Assembly: GCA_016716665.1 (NCBI GenBank)
Contig: JADJVH010000010.1
Location: forward strand, 1-64,000
Reading direction: 5' to 3'
DNA: 64,000 bases
From: Candidatus Opimibacter iunctus
GTDB taxonomy: Bacteria > Bacteroidota > Bacteroidia > Chitinophagales > Saprospiraceae
Made by a program: the position numbers and the translations under genes. Of the stretch, positions 54,732-63,071 are shown in pieces (positions within the stretch are counted from its first letter, which is position 1; each line of letters begins with the position of its first letter). Below the pieces are notes generated by a model. That model worked only from the letters and a program-made list of their open reading frames with translations. It was not told the DNA's origin and made no database searches.

Positions 54732-55409
54732 TCACGCTTCCTGCCCCTCTTTCTTCCGCTTGGTCTCTCTCGAAAAGCTATACACATCCTCCACCGCGCG
54801 ATACCTCACCATCACCTCCCCGGCAATCAACAAGATCACTCCGCTGATGAATAATCCGTTACGTACGATTTCGACAATTGCGGTCCATGATGGCCAGAAT
54901 CGTCGCACAAAGATGAGCTCTGCTGCAATGACAAAAGCGCTGGAAAGAAGCAGGAGCAAACTGATATTGCGGTAAGGCCGCACTGTAGGTTTCTTCTGGC
55001 GGATGATGCAATTGATCAGGAATAGTTTAGTGCTTTCGTGATCGGGATTGATCTTGACGAGCTCCTTGAGGATATGTACAGCCTGATCTATCTTGTCCAG
55101 ATTGTGCAGGGAGGCCGCCTTCTTGAAGAGGGTTTCAAAATAGACATCCTGATCCCTGTGCTTGAGGATATTGCGCTCGATACTCATCTCAACGATGTGG
55201 TCAGCAAGTTTCGCCTGCCTCGCATATTCTCCGGCTTCAAACAATGCTTCACCATAGAGGACCATCATATCAAAATATTCCTCCGCCTCGAGTTGACGCA
55301 GCATGAAAAAGTTTTCCTCGATATACTGTATTCTTTCCTTGTACGCCCCCTCCTCGATAGCCAGGAAGGCCTCGTAGGTCTCAGATCGGTTGGGATACAT
55401 GGGTCTCAT
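54732..55409 (-). CDS. TPR-like protein with two C-terminal membrane helices
   Basis: A 225-residue protein not assigned to a named family. Residues 25-135 form TPR-like helices (YGEALFEAGEYARQAKLADHI, DKIDQAVHILKELVKINPDHE). Two transmembrane segments follow (about 150-170 and 185-205), then a charged C-terminus. It may be an inner-membrane scaffold. It overlaps the cyclase stop by 4 nt and is the last gene of a nadK-cyclase-TPR unit. Confidence 0.65.
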   Translation of the reverse strand: MRPMYPNRSETYEAFLAIEEGAYKERIQYIEENFFMLRQLEAEEYFDMMVLYGEALFEAGEYARQAKLADHIVEMSIERNILKHRDQDVYFETLFKKAASLHNLDKIDQAVHILKELVKINPDHESTKLFLINCIIRQKKPTVRPYRNISLLLLLSSAFVIAAELIFVRRFWPSWTAIVEIVRNGLFISGVILLIAGEVMVRYRAVEDVYSFSRETKRKKEGQEA

Positions 55410-56149
55410 CTCAGTGGGTAGATATAGGGCCTGCTTGGGCTGGCATCCAACTCCATGGCAGGCATTTGAATCTGTAGTAAATATAAGCCATCCGATACCA
55501 TATTGTCAATATAGATCATCTCCGTAATGGTCGCATCAAGACGGGGTGCCTCCGGATATTGCCAGAAGGCTTTATGTGCAGAAAGTCTGCCACCATCTTC
55601 TTCCCGGTCTACAGACGGCAAATCCAGAAGCAGGTGTAAAATTTTAGCTTCGGCCATCTTTCCTGTCACTGAAGCATCAAGATATGCCGGGTTGGTGCCG
55701 CCATAATGCCTGAACATTTTATCCGGATAATTTGGAAGGGTCCTGATGATTAATGCTTCAACTCCTTCATCCCATTCGAGCTTGTCAATTACTTTGTCTC
55801 CATCGTCCTGGGTAGTCGGGTAAACCGATATCAACTGAGCTATCCAAAATCCATCCCCCAGGCTCTCATGCACTGAATATCGTTCTTTGGAAATATGTCC
55901 GGCACATTCTGTATGCGTTCCATTGCCATGAGGGTTGATGCGGACATTGAAGAAATTGACCGCAGCGCCTTCCCTTGTGTCCCCGATCCAGTCCCCCGCT
56001 TTGACCGGAGTAGCTTCATACAGCGGAGCATGATAGGCATTAGGCTGTGGATGTGTATGATCGAGCGGGATGGCCAGGCAATGTCCGTTTTGGAGATCAG
56101 CATGATAGGTCCTCCCATTCCATTCGACAGGCACATGAAGCTTTGCCAT
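55406..56149 (-). CDS. Cyclase/kynurenine-formamidase family protein
   Basis: A 247-residue cytosolic metal-dependent hydrolase. The family motif appears as H74-GNGTH79-x-E81-x3-H85 (NPHGNGTHTECAGH), close to the HxGTHxDxPxH consensus but with Glu in place of Asp and Ala-Gly in place of Pro. It may hydrolyse formyl-kynurenine or another amide. Its start overlaps the NAD kinase stop (TGATG), so the two are translationally coupled. A formamidase beside NAD kinase would fit a link between tryptophan breakdown and NAD supply, but this is only an inference. Confidence 0.82.
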   Translation of the reverse strand: MAKLHVPVEWNGRTYHADLQNGHCLAIPLDHTHPQPNAYHAPLYEATPVKAGDWIGDTREGAAVNFFNVRINPHGNGTHTECAGHISKERYSVHESLGDGFWIAQLISVYPTTQDDGDKVIDKLEWDEGVEALIIRTLPNYPDKMFRHYGGTNPAYLDASVTGKMAEAKILHLLLDLPSVDREEDGGRLSAHKAFWQYPEAPRLDATITEMIYIDNMVSDGLYLLQIQMPAMELDASPSRPYIYPLR

Positions 56150-57021
56150 CAGTTGCGGGAGTCTTTACCCCATGTGAGTTTATCATGGAGTGTGCGCAGG
56201 AATGAGTAATTGTACAATTGTATAAACCGTGTCACTACGTCAGCCTTTCTGACTGTCAACTTATCCTCTGCAGTAACAGCTTCAAATCTTGAGTCGAGTG
56301 TACAAAGGAAACTCTCCGCACGTCCCTCGATTTCGAAGGAGATCACACTGGTATCCGGTACCACTATAGGCCGCACCGAAAGATTGTGTGGGGCTACAGG
56401 CGTAATCACGAGGCTACCTGAATTTGGAAAGACAATCGGATCTCCGCAACTCAGCGAGTAGCCTGTAGAGCCTGTAGGTGTAGCAATGATGAGTCCATCC
56501 GCCCAGAAGGAATTGAGGAGTTCACCATCGATATAAGTATGAATGATAATCATACTCGATGTATCACGCTTGTGGAGTGTAAAATCATTTAGCGCCACCT
56601 TAGAATCCTTGAAGATATCCGCAGTGGTTTCGAGCCGCACCATAGACCGTTCGTCATAGTGGTATCTGCCTTTAGCCAGTTCGCTCACCGCAAAGCCCAC
56701 CACTTTTCCTTCGATGCTGGACAGGAAGCCAAGTCGACCCAGGTTGATCCCCATGACCGGGACCTGGTATTCGTTGACCAGGGAGATGGCACCCAGCACG
56801 GTACCGTCACCCCCAAAGGCCATGACTACATCTATGGGATTGGTTTCGAAGTTCTTAAACAGGGTCACCCCCTTATGATCACGGATCACAGGATCAGTCT
56901 GCCTCCAGTAGGCCTGGTCAGCAAATATGGCAATACCCTCCTTTTCCAGGGCTGTGAGCGCTTCCACGAGACATTCCCGGTGGTTTGGCTTGTAGACCTG
57001 GCCGTAGATCAATACATTCAT
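56149..57021 (-). CDS. nadK: NAD kinase
   Basis: About 290 residues from the ATG at 57021. The enzyme phosphorylates NAD to NADP. The diagnostic GGDGT motif is in VVMAFGGDGTVLGAI, and the second conserved region is TPTGSTGYSLSCGDPIVFP with the NE/D segment LNDFTLHKRD. Length is typical. An open frame extends 36 codons upstream through a GTGAG-rich repeat tract and is rejected as a start. It is first in the unit with the cyclase and the TPR membrane protein. Confidence 0.93.
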   Translation of the reverse strand: MNVLIYGQVYKPNHRECLVEALTALEKEGIAIFADQAYWRQTDPVIRDHKGVTLFKNFETNPIDVVMAFGGDGTVLGAISLVNEYQVPVMGINLGRLGFLSSIEGKVVGFAVSELAKGRYHYDERSMVRLETTADIFKDSKVALNDFTLHKRDTSSMIIIHTYIDGELLNSFWADGLIIATPTGSTGYSLSCGDPIVFPNSGSLVITPVAPHNLSVRPIVVPDTSVISFEIEGRAESFLCTLDSRFEAVTAEDKLTVRKADVVTRFIQLYNYSFLRTLHDKLTWGKDSRN

Positions 57022-57242
57022 AGGACTATTTAACAGTCTGTCGACCTGTAAGATCAAAAATGATACCACAAGTGTGAGACCGTGAGAAAGTGAGACCGTG
57101 AGAGGTGGGAGGCTCTGGGAGAGTGACAACGTGAGAGCGTGAGAACGTGAGAAGTTTGGGACTTGAATGCGGGCATGGATAATAAATGCACTTCAGCCTC
57201 TTTCGCCTCTTAAACCAAAATTTTAAATTAGAATAACGTTGG
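57022..57242. other. Intergenic region with GTGAG-type short repeats
   Basis: Between 57072 and 57152 the words gtgagac/gtgagaa/gtgagag recur about eight times in an irregular tract. No gene or terminator is seen. Confidence 0.4.
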
Positions 57243-59102
57243 TTACAACTTGACCAGTTTTGTGACGTAACTAAAATCTGAATTGCTCAACCTCACAAGG
57301 TAGATCCCCGGAGGCCATGAAGATGTAACTACTTGCTTTCGATGACCATCATCTATCGACACAGGAATTTCTTCCTGCAGTAAACCATGTGAATTGTAAA
57401 TAGTAATGGATGCTGAATGTTGTAATTCAAAATCCCACTCCAGCATAACGAGCTGATCAGCAGGCATAGGATACAATCTGATCTTTCCAGGTGCTCCTGA
57501 CCCATTAGATGGTGCTACAGAAACAGTGCCACAGGTCTCTGCATCGAGCAGTTTGAACTTGAATTTTCTAAGTTCGATATCTTCAGTGCCGGTTGTATGG
57601 CCTATTAGAATGCCAGTGATGTCAACGGGTTCATGATTGTCATTAATGAGCGGAGCCGCAATGGTAGTTCCGTTCTCACCATTGTTAGTAAAATAAGGCA
57701 CTGCCCAAAATGGACTGATATTCCATTCCCAGCTGGTCACTCCTGGCTCTTCGATCTGGTAGATCAGGGTGTCTCCTGAACACAGCGGCGGTAATTGTTC
57801 AAGGTCATGCGTAGTCACTCTACCACATTTGGCTTTGAGGCTTAACTTCAATGGTAGATCATAGGCACACACGGATTGGTCCCCGGTCCATGCCCCTGTC
57901 TCCCCATCCGAGAAAGTGAAAAACCCCAGGGAAAGGTCTTGTCTTGTAGAATCTCCAAGGCAATCAGGTGTGCCGCGTGTAATAAGATCAAAACAAAAAT
58001 GCCACGGGCCCATTCCTCTTCCACATGAATTTCCATCTCCCCAATCCACCCCGACAGGCGGACCAGGTGTAGCACAGGTTCCATTGATACCATAGGCAAA
58101 CCAACCTGCTGGAAGCAGGTCACCCTGGTTATCTTCCCAGCATGGACCACAACATGCTCCGTGGACCCCGCTCTGTGGACAATCAGACTCAAAAACACTA
58201 TTACACATATCCAGTGTACCATTGCCATCGTGATCTCCTACATTAAAGCTTGGATTATCATAATGATAATCTACATTATTAAACCAATCCCAAGTAGAGG
58301 CACCATACAAGCCGTTACTGGCTGTACCAATCGTATTCCCATTGATTGATGCGTTGACTGGCTGACCTTGTATACCAAAGGAAGATGGATCCCATCCATT
58401 GCCGAATACCGGCACAATACCCTGGAACCATTGGCACCCATTTTCGGCAGCTGTAAACTCATTTACACTCATGCAAAAACTTACTTTTTCATTCGGCTCA
58501 AAAGGCCCTTCCAGTGGGCCACCTGCAGATCTCGCGGTAATCTCAATAGAGCGATCCACTACACATACAAAACCCCTTGACTGCGTACTGATGCACAATT
58601 GAAAATTGCCCCCTATACTCACCAGCGAACTGATGGCGATATAATAAGTGACATTAGAATCAAGAGGCGTACCTATTGCTTTGGCCATACCATCTGAACC
58701 AATAATGCAGGCCAGGCCACTTCCTGTCAGATATACCTGTTCAAGGTCACCACAATCGGTAGATGTCTTAAATACCGAAATCACGGGTGATTCAATATCG
58801 GAACTATACACTTCAATATTCATAGCGACTGCTGCGCTGTCCGGTGTCAGCCGGTACCATACGGTAGGGAAATCCCCCATCTGGCAGGATTCTATTATAG
58901 TATCAGGGGAAGCAAATTCATTACAGCCATTGATACAAACAAACGACTGATCTAAAACCACATTGGGGATGACTGTCGCAGTGCTGCAATCATCATTGGC
59001 AGTGCATGGATCTGGTCCCGAGATGTTATTGCCCAACAGCAATAAAGGAAAAGTAAAGATGCACCCGAATAGAATGTTGCGGAATACTTGTGTCAGTTTC
59101 AT
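57243..59102 (-). CDS. Secreted protein with T9SS type A sorting domain (tandem paralogue 1)
   Basis: About 619 residues. A signal peptide (FRNILFGCIFTFPLLLLG) is followed by a Cys-rich region starting DPCTANDDCSTATVIPNV, as in choice-of-anchor or pre-peptidase-like domains. A conserved core (EITARSAGGPLEGPFEPNEK; GNGWDPSSFGIQGQPVNASI; ACCGPCWEDNQGDLLPAGWF; GNSCGRGMGPWHFCFDL) and a T9SS sorting domain (LYPMPADQLVMLEW through GIYLVRL) follow. It is a close paralogue of the next gene. The function is not recognised; the many Cys suggest disulfides. The ATG at 59102 gives the signal peptide. Confidence 0.8.
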   Translation of the reverse strand: MKLTQVFRNILFGCIFTFPLLLLGNNISGPDPCTANDDCSTATVIPNVVLDQSFVCINGCNEFASPDTIIESCQMGDFPTVWYRLTPDSAAVAMNIEVYSSDIESPVISVFKTSTDCGDLEQVYLTGSGLACIIGSDGMAKAIGTPLDSNVTYYIAISSLVSIGGNFQLCISTQSRGFVCVVDRSIEITARSAGGPLEGPFEPNEKVSFCMSVNEFTAAENGCQWFQGIVPVFGNGWDPSSFGIQGQPVNASINGNTIGTASNGLYGASTWDWFNNVDYHYDNPSFNVGDHDGNGTLDMCNSVFESDCPQSGVHGACCGPCWEDNQGDLLPAGWFAYGINGTCATPGPPVGVDWGDGNSCGRGMGPWHFCFDLITRGTPDCLGDSTRQDLSLGFFTFSDGETGAWTGDQSVCAYDLPLKLSLKAKCGRVTTHDLEQLPPLCSGDTLIYQIEEPGVTSWEWNISPFWAVPYFTNNGENGTTIAAPLINDNHEPVDITGILIGHTTGTEDIELRKFKFKLLDAETCGTVSVAPSNGSGAPGKIRLYPMPADQLVMLEWDFELQHSASITIYNSHGLLQEEIPVSIDDGHRKQVVTSSWPPGIYLVRLSNSDFSYVTKLVKL

Positions 59103-59210
59103 TGGATATGGTTTTGAGGTAATTGGTATCATATAAAATTAAGGCATTTTTAAGGAATCCTCTAAAATTATAACGAGGTCAGGGTCAATTTTAACAGCAG
59201 TAAAAAAAAC

Positions 59211-61394
59211 CTACATCTTCACGAATTTACCAACAAGAAAGGATTGCCTGGTTTGAAGGATGATGAGATAAACGCCATCCGCATAGTCCCTCACATCGAC
59301 TTGCATACGATGTTCATTCATTTCTGATTTCGAAATAGCTGTTTGAAACATAACATAGCCCCGGGGATCAAGCACTGTCAATGATGTTGCATCATCAGGT
59401 TGCTTTGGCCATTCGATGTGAATATCATCTGTGGTGGGTTGCGGAAATATCTTGAGCATATTTCCTGAGGGAACGGCATGTGCCATGATCGGCGCACCGG
59501 GTTTGATCAGGTTTCCTCCGCCGTGCGGAGGATCTTCATCTGTTTGCGTATCGTTTGATTCATCATCCGACACAATCGTATCGAGATGACACGGTAAGAC
59601 TTTAATAAGGATTTCCTTTTGGTATGTGCATCCGATACTATCTACAATGTGCAGGGTAAAAGCGGAAGGCTGAAACGGTGGTGATAAAGTAATAGAGGAT
59701 GTAGTTTCTCCACCTGGATTCCACAAATAGGAGAATGGCGCTAAGCCACCTGACAAGGGCAGGGCTGAGATGATCAATGAATCTTTATCCTTTTCACATG
59801 CAAGGATAACGTCAGGCAGTGCGCTCCTGATCCCCGGTATAATTCGGAACCGTACTTGCTTGATGAAAGTATTAGACGAACCCTGTTCGTAACCAGTGAA
59901 ATAATAAGTGACTTCAACAGGATTTTGAGTTTGATTTATAAGCGTGTCATAAATCACATATCCATTCTCCCCTGCTTTCGGTGATGGCTTTATTGACGAG
60001 GCAGGAAATATGGACCAGGTCCAATGATCAATACCTGGCTCATCAATGACATAGTCAAAAACATCATCCGCACATTTGTCTTCTCTAAATTGAATGCCGA
60101 GATCAGTCTCCTGAGCACACGTCATTGGGAAGGAAACCATGACTGGTTGATCTAAAGCACAAATTGAAGAAGAACCCGTCCAGGACCCAACCTCCCCATC
60201 AGCAAAGGTGAAAAATCCAAGAGTAAGGTCACTGGTTGTCGCATCAACAAGGCAATCAGGATAATCACGCACTACAAGATCAAAACAAAAATTCCAAGGT
60301 CCCATTCCACCTCCACAGGTATTTCCATCTCCCCAATCAACCCTGACCGGAGGACCTGGAGATGCGCAGGATCCATTTATCCCATATGCAAACCAGCCGT
60401 TTGGAAGAAAATCACCTAAAGGCGTTCCCCAGCATGGACCGCAACAACCCCCTTGGATACCACCTATGTTTGGACAATCAGGATCATATAATGTACTACA
60501 CATGTCTAATGTACCGTTTCCATCAAAATCACCAATCTGACGATAGGTATCACGATAATGATAGTCTACATCACTAAACCAGTCCCATGTAGCGGCTCCA
60601 TAAAGGCCATTGCTTGGAATACCCATAGCTGCTCCATTTATAGTAGCATTTAATGGTTGTCCGTTTGGATCAAAGGAGGACGGGTCCCATCCGTTTCCAA
60701 ATACAGGTACAAGGCCCTGAAACCATTGGCATCCATTGCCGGCTGCTGAGTAGGAATTTACGTTCATACAAATACTCACTTTTTCACCGGGTTTAAACGG
60801 CCCCGACAAATCCCCACCTGCTGAACGTGCTTCAATAGATACTGCCCGGTCGATAACACATACGGATGCTACAGAGATTGTATTGATACAAAGGGTAAAG
60901 TCACCTCCAATTTTATCATACGAATTCACAGCTATCAAATACCTGGTATTAGATGCTATATCCGTTCCTATCGCTTCTGCAACACCATTCGACCCAATTA
61001 TGCATGGAAGATTACCCTGAGACATGGGAATCTGTATCAGGTCAGAACAGTCCGATATCATTTGAAAAACGGTAATCGTTGGTGACGCAATATCATTGCT
61101 GCTGACCTGTATATTCATCAACGTTCCGCCATAGGTAATTACGCTATACCAAACCGTTGGAAATACACCTATTTGGCAATTGTTGTTAAAGAATTCAGGA
61201 GTGGCGCCAACCGTACATCCTTCAACACAAATAAACCCCTCATCCGCAATCACATTGTCAATCGGTATGGCTGTTTCACAAAAATCATTGACAGCGCAGG
61301 TGTCTTGCTTAAAGGTGTTAAATGCCAAAAGGGAGGAGGATAAAAATAGCAGGAAGGACATCAACCCGGTTATTATGGTGATTTTTCGCTTCAT
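59211..61394 (-). CDS. Secreted protein with T9SS type A sorting domain (tandem paralogue 2)
   Basis: A 727-residue paralogue of the 57243-59102 protein, with the same Cys-rich start (DTCAVNDFCETAIPIDNV) and core (EARSAGGDLSGPFKPGEK, GNGWDPSSFDPNGQPLNATI, GCCGPCWGTPLGDFLPNGWF). It has an additional SprB/PKD-like domain (about 530-610, SGGLAPFSYLWNPGGETTSSI) before the T9SS domain (IFPQPTTDDIHIEW through GVYLIIL). The signal peptide is ITGLMSFLLFLSSSLLAFN. The pair probably arose by tandem duplication. Function unknown. Confidence 0.82.
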   Translation of the reverse strand: MKRKITIITGLMSFLLFLSSSLLAFNTFKQDTCAVNDFCETAIPIDNVIADEGFICVEGCTVGATPEFFNNNCQIGVFPTVWYSVITYGGTLMNIQVSSNDIASPTITVFQMISDCSDLIQIPMSQGNLPCIIGSNGVAEAIGTDIASNTRYLIAVNSYDKIGGDFTLCINTISVASVCVIDRAVSIEARSAGGDLSGPFKPGEKVSICMNVNSYSAAGNGCQWFQGLVPVFGNGWDPSSFDPNGQPLNATINGAAMGIPSNGLYGAATWDWFSDVDYHYRDTYRQIGDFDGNGTLDMCSTLYDPDCPNIGGIQGGCCGPCWGTPLGDFLPNGWFAYGINGSCASPGPPVRVDWGDGNTCGGGMGPWNFCFDLVVRDYPDCLVDATTSDLTLGFFTFADGEVGSWTGSSSICALDQPVMVSFPMTCAQETDLGIQFREDKCADDVFDYVIDEPGIDHWTWSIFPASSIKPSPKAGENGYVIYDTLINQTQNPVEVTYYFTGYEQGSSNTFIKQVRFRIIPGIRSALPDVILACEKDKDSLIISALPLSGGLAPFSYLWNPGGETTSSITLSPPFQPSAFTLHIVDSIGCTYQKEILIKVLPCHLDTIVSDDESNDTQTDEDPPHGGGNLIKPGAPIMAHAVPSGNMLKIFPQPTTDDIHIEWPKQPDDATSLTVLDPRGYVMFQTAISKSEMNEHRMQVDVRDYADGVYLIILQTRQSFLVGKFVKM

Positions 61395-61825
61395 GGTCTT
61401 GGGTTTAGTGGTTTTAAGGATTCACTAAAAATAAGCCTTTTGCCTAGAAATCCCTAATGACAAACTATAGCGAGGATAAATAAAATAGCGATGTGTCAAA
61501 TTTCGACATTTGTAATCGGTTTGAATCCTTGACACAGTATCAACTTTTCAATACATGTCGCCCCGATGGGGCTAAGGAGATTTTGCTTGACTCGATGCTA
61601 CAGACATGTCGCCCCGATGGGGCTATGGAGATTTTGCTTGACTCAATGCTACAGACATATCGCCCCGATGGGGCTCACAAGATTTTGCCCGGTTTAATGC
61701 TACAATCGTAGCGCCCCGATGGGGCTCTTTAGCCTCCCCCGGATGCCGTAGCTATTTCGCGAAGGCATCTTTAGTCTTTTCCGCCCTTCTGCCTTTCCGC
61801 CCAACTTTTGCCTCAGCAAAAGAAA
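61395..61825. other. Intergenic region with 51-bp tandem repeats, no gene
   Basis: About 430 bp. It is dominated by the repeat listed separately. The frame through the repeats codes for a 17-residue unit (RPDGA-EILLDSMLQT) with no start signals and is not accepted as a gene. Confidence 0.5.
61553..61728. repeat. 51-bp tandem repeat with GCCCCGATGGGGC hairpin
   Basis: Units begin at 61553, 61604 and 61655 (acatgtcgccccgatgggg), with a degenerate fourth near 61706. Each unit carries a 5-bp stem with a three-base loop (GCCCC-GAT-GGGGC) and then gattttgcttgactc. It is a minisatellite between the T9SS pair and the glp operon. Confidence 0.8.
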
Positions 61826-62341
61826 TCAATCCTCTACCTCCACGATCAACTCCACCTCCACTGCAATATTAAAAGGCAACGAACACATGCCAACAGATGA
61901 ACGCGCATGCTTTCCCTTTTCACCAAAGACAGCCACCATCATATCCGAAAATCCATTCATGACTTTTGAGTGATCGGTAAAATCGGGAGTGGTATTGATC
62001 ATACCATTCACCTTGATGATACGCTTGACTTTACTCAAGTCACCAAGTTCTGTTTTAAGGACAGCAATCTGATTGACGGCTACACTCTTCGCGGCTTCAT
62101 AGCCTTGTTCGATGGTAAGGTCCTGGCCAAGTTTCCCGGTGATATATTTTCCATCAGGCCCATTTGGACCTTTGCCTGCGAGGTATAGTAAATTGCCTGT
62201 GCGCACTACATTGACATAGTTGGCTGCAGGATTAGGCGCGGCAGGAAGGGTGATACCCATTTGCATTAATTTCTCTTCAGGCGATTGAGCCTTTCCGAAT
62301 ACAGGGATTATAAAAGCAATGAAGATCAACAGATGTTTCAT
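61826..62341 (-). CDS. RidA family protein with signal peptide
   Basis: A 171-residue protein: a signal peptide (HLLIFIAFIIPVFGKAQS) and a YjgF/YER057c/UK114 domain (YLAGKGPNGPDGKYITGKLG, VKRIIKVNGMINTTPDFTDH, HARSSVGMCSLPFNIAVEVELIVEV). The Arg of HARSS is the residue that binds the substrate carboxylate in RidA enamine/imine deaminases. Cytosolic RidA is usual; here the protein seems exported. It starts 1 nt after glpF, so it should be co-transcribed with the glycerol genes. Confidence 0.88.
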   Translation of the reverse strand: MKHLLIFIAFIIPVFGKAQSPEEKLMQMGITLPAAPNPAANYVNVVRTGNLLYLAGKGPNGPDGKYITGKLGQDLTIEQGYEAAKSVAVNQIAVLKTELGDLSKVKRIIKVNGMINTTPDFTDHSKVMNGFSDMMVAVFGEKGKHARSSVGMCSLPFNIAVEVELIVEVED

Positions 62342-62342
62342 A

Positions 62343-63068
62343 TCAGATTAGGTTGTAAATGAGTACTGCAAGAGAGGCCCCCACGACAGGCCCGGCTACC
62401 GGGATCCAGGCATAGCTCCAGTCACTATGCCCCTTCGTCTTGATGGGCAATAAAAAATGTGCGATTCTCGGTCCCAGATCCCTGGCTGGATTGATCGCAT
62501 ATCCGGTCGGGCCACCCAGTGATAATCCAATTCCCAAAACCAATAAGGCCACAGGCAACGCATTTAATGTACCTAGCATATCCGTTGAAGGTGACAAACA
62601 TAGGGCCCCGAAAAGCAGGACAAATGTGCCAATCATTTCTGTCAGCAGATTGTGCTTCGGACTGCGTATAGCCGGAGATGTACAGAATACTGCACGAATC
62701 AGTTCTTTGTCAGCAGTGACATCAAAATGCTTTTTATAGGCTAGCCAGGCTACCACACTTCCACAAATTGCTCCGGTCAATTGAGCAAATATATAAGGTG
62801 CGATAAGGGTCTTGTCAAAACCCTTAAAAAGGGCTAGCGCAATGGTCACCGCAGGATTGAGATGTCCGCTACCACCAAGATGTACAGAGGTGTAGACACC
62901 TACAAATACACCCATGGCCCAACCAAAGGTGATCACGATCCACCCGCCTTGTTGTCCTTTTGATTGGGTCAATAAGACATTAGCCACCACACCGCATCCA
63001 AGGATGAGCAACAACATGGTCCCAAAAAATTCTCCAATAAAATGTTCTGCCATGGAATCGAATTTCAC
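62343..63068 (-). CDS. glpF: Glycerol uptake facilitator (MIP/aquaporin family)
   Basis: A 241-residue inner-membrane channel with six transmembrane helices and two half-helices. The NPA boxes are HLNPAVT (Asn71) and INPARDLGPR (Asn193). Asp after the second NPAR is characteristic of glycerol facilitators as opposed to water-only aquaporins. It admits glycerol for the dehydrogenase encoded just upstream, with glpF beginning 3 nt after the glpD stop. Confidence 0.92.
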   Translation of the reverse strand: MKFDSMAEHFIGEFFGTMLLLILGCGVVANVLLTQSKGQQGGWIVITFGWAMGVFVGVYTSVHLGGSGHLNPAVTIALALFKGFDKTLIAPYIFAQLTGAICGSVVAWLAYKKHFDVTADKELIRAVFCTSPAIRSPKHNLLTEMIGTFVLLFGALCLSPSTDMLGTLNALPVALLVLGIGLSLGGPTGYAINPARDLGPRIAHFLLPIKTKGHSDWSYAWIPVAGPVVGASLAVLIYNLI

Positions 63069-63071
63069 TCG

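Noticed and set aside
61493..61711. 72-residue repetitive plus-strand ORF
   Set aside because: It translates the 51-bp minisatellite and has no upstream promoter or recognisable product.
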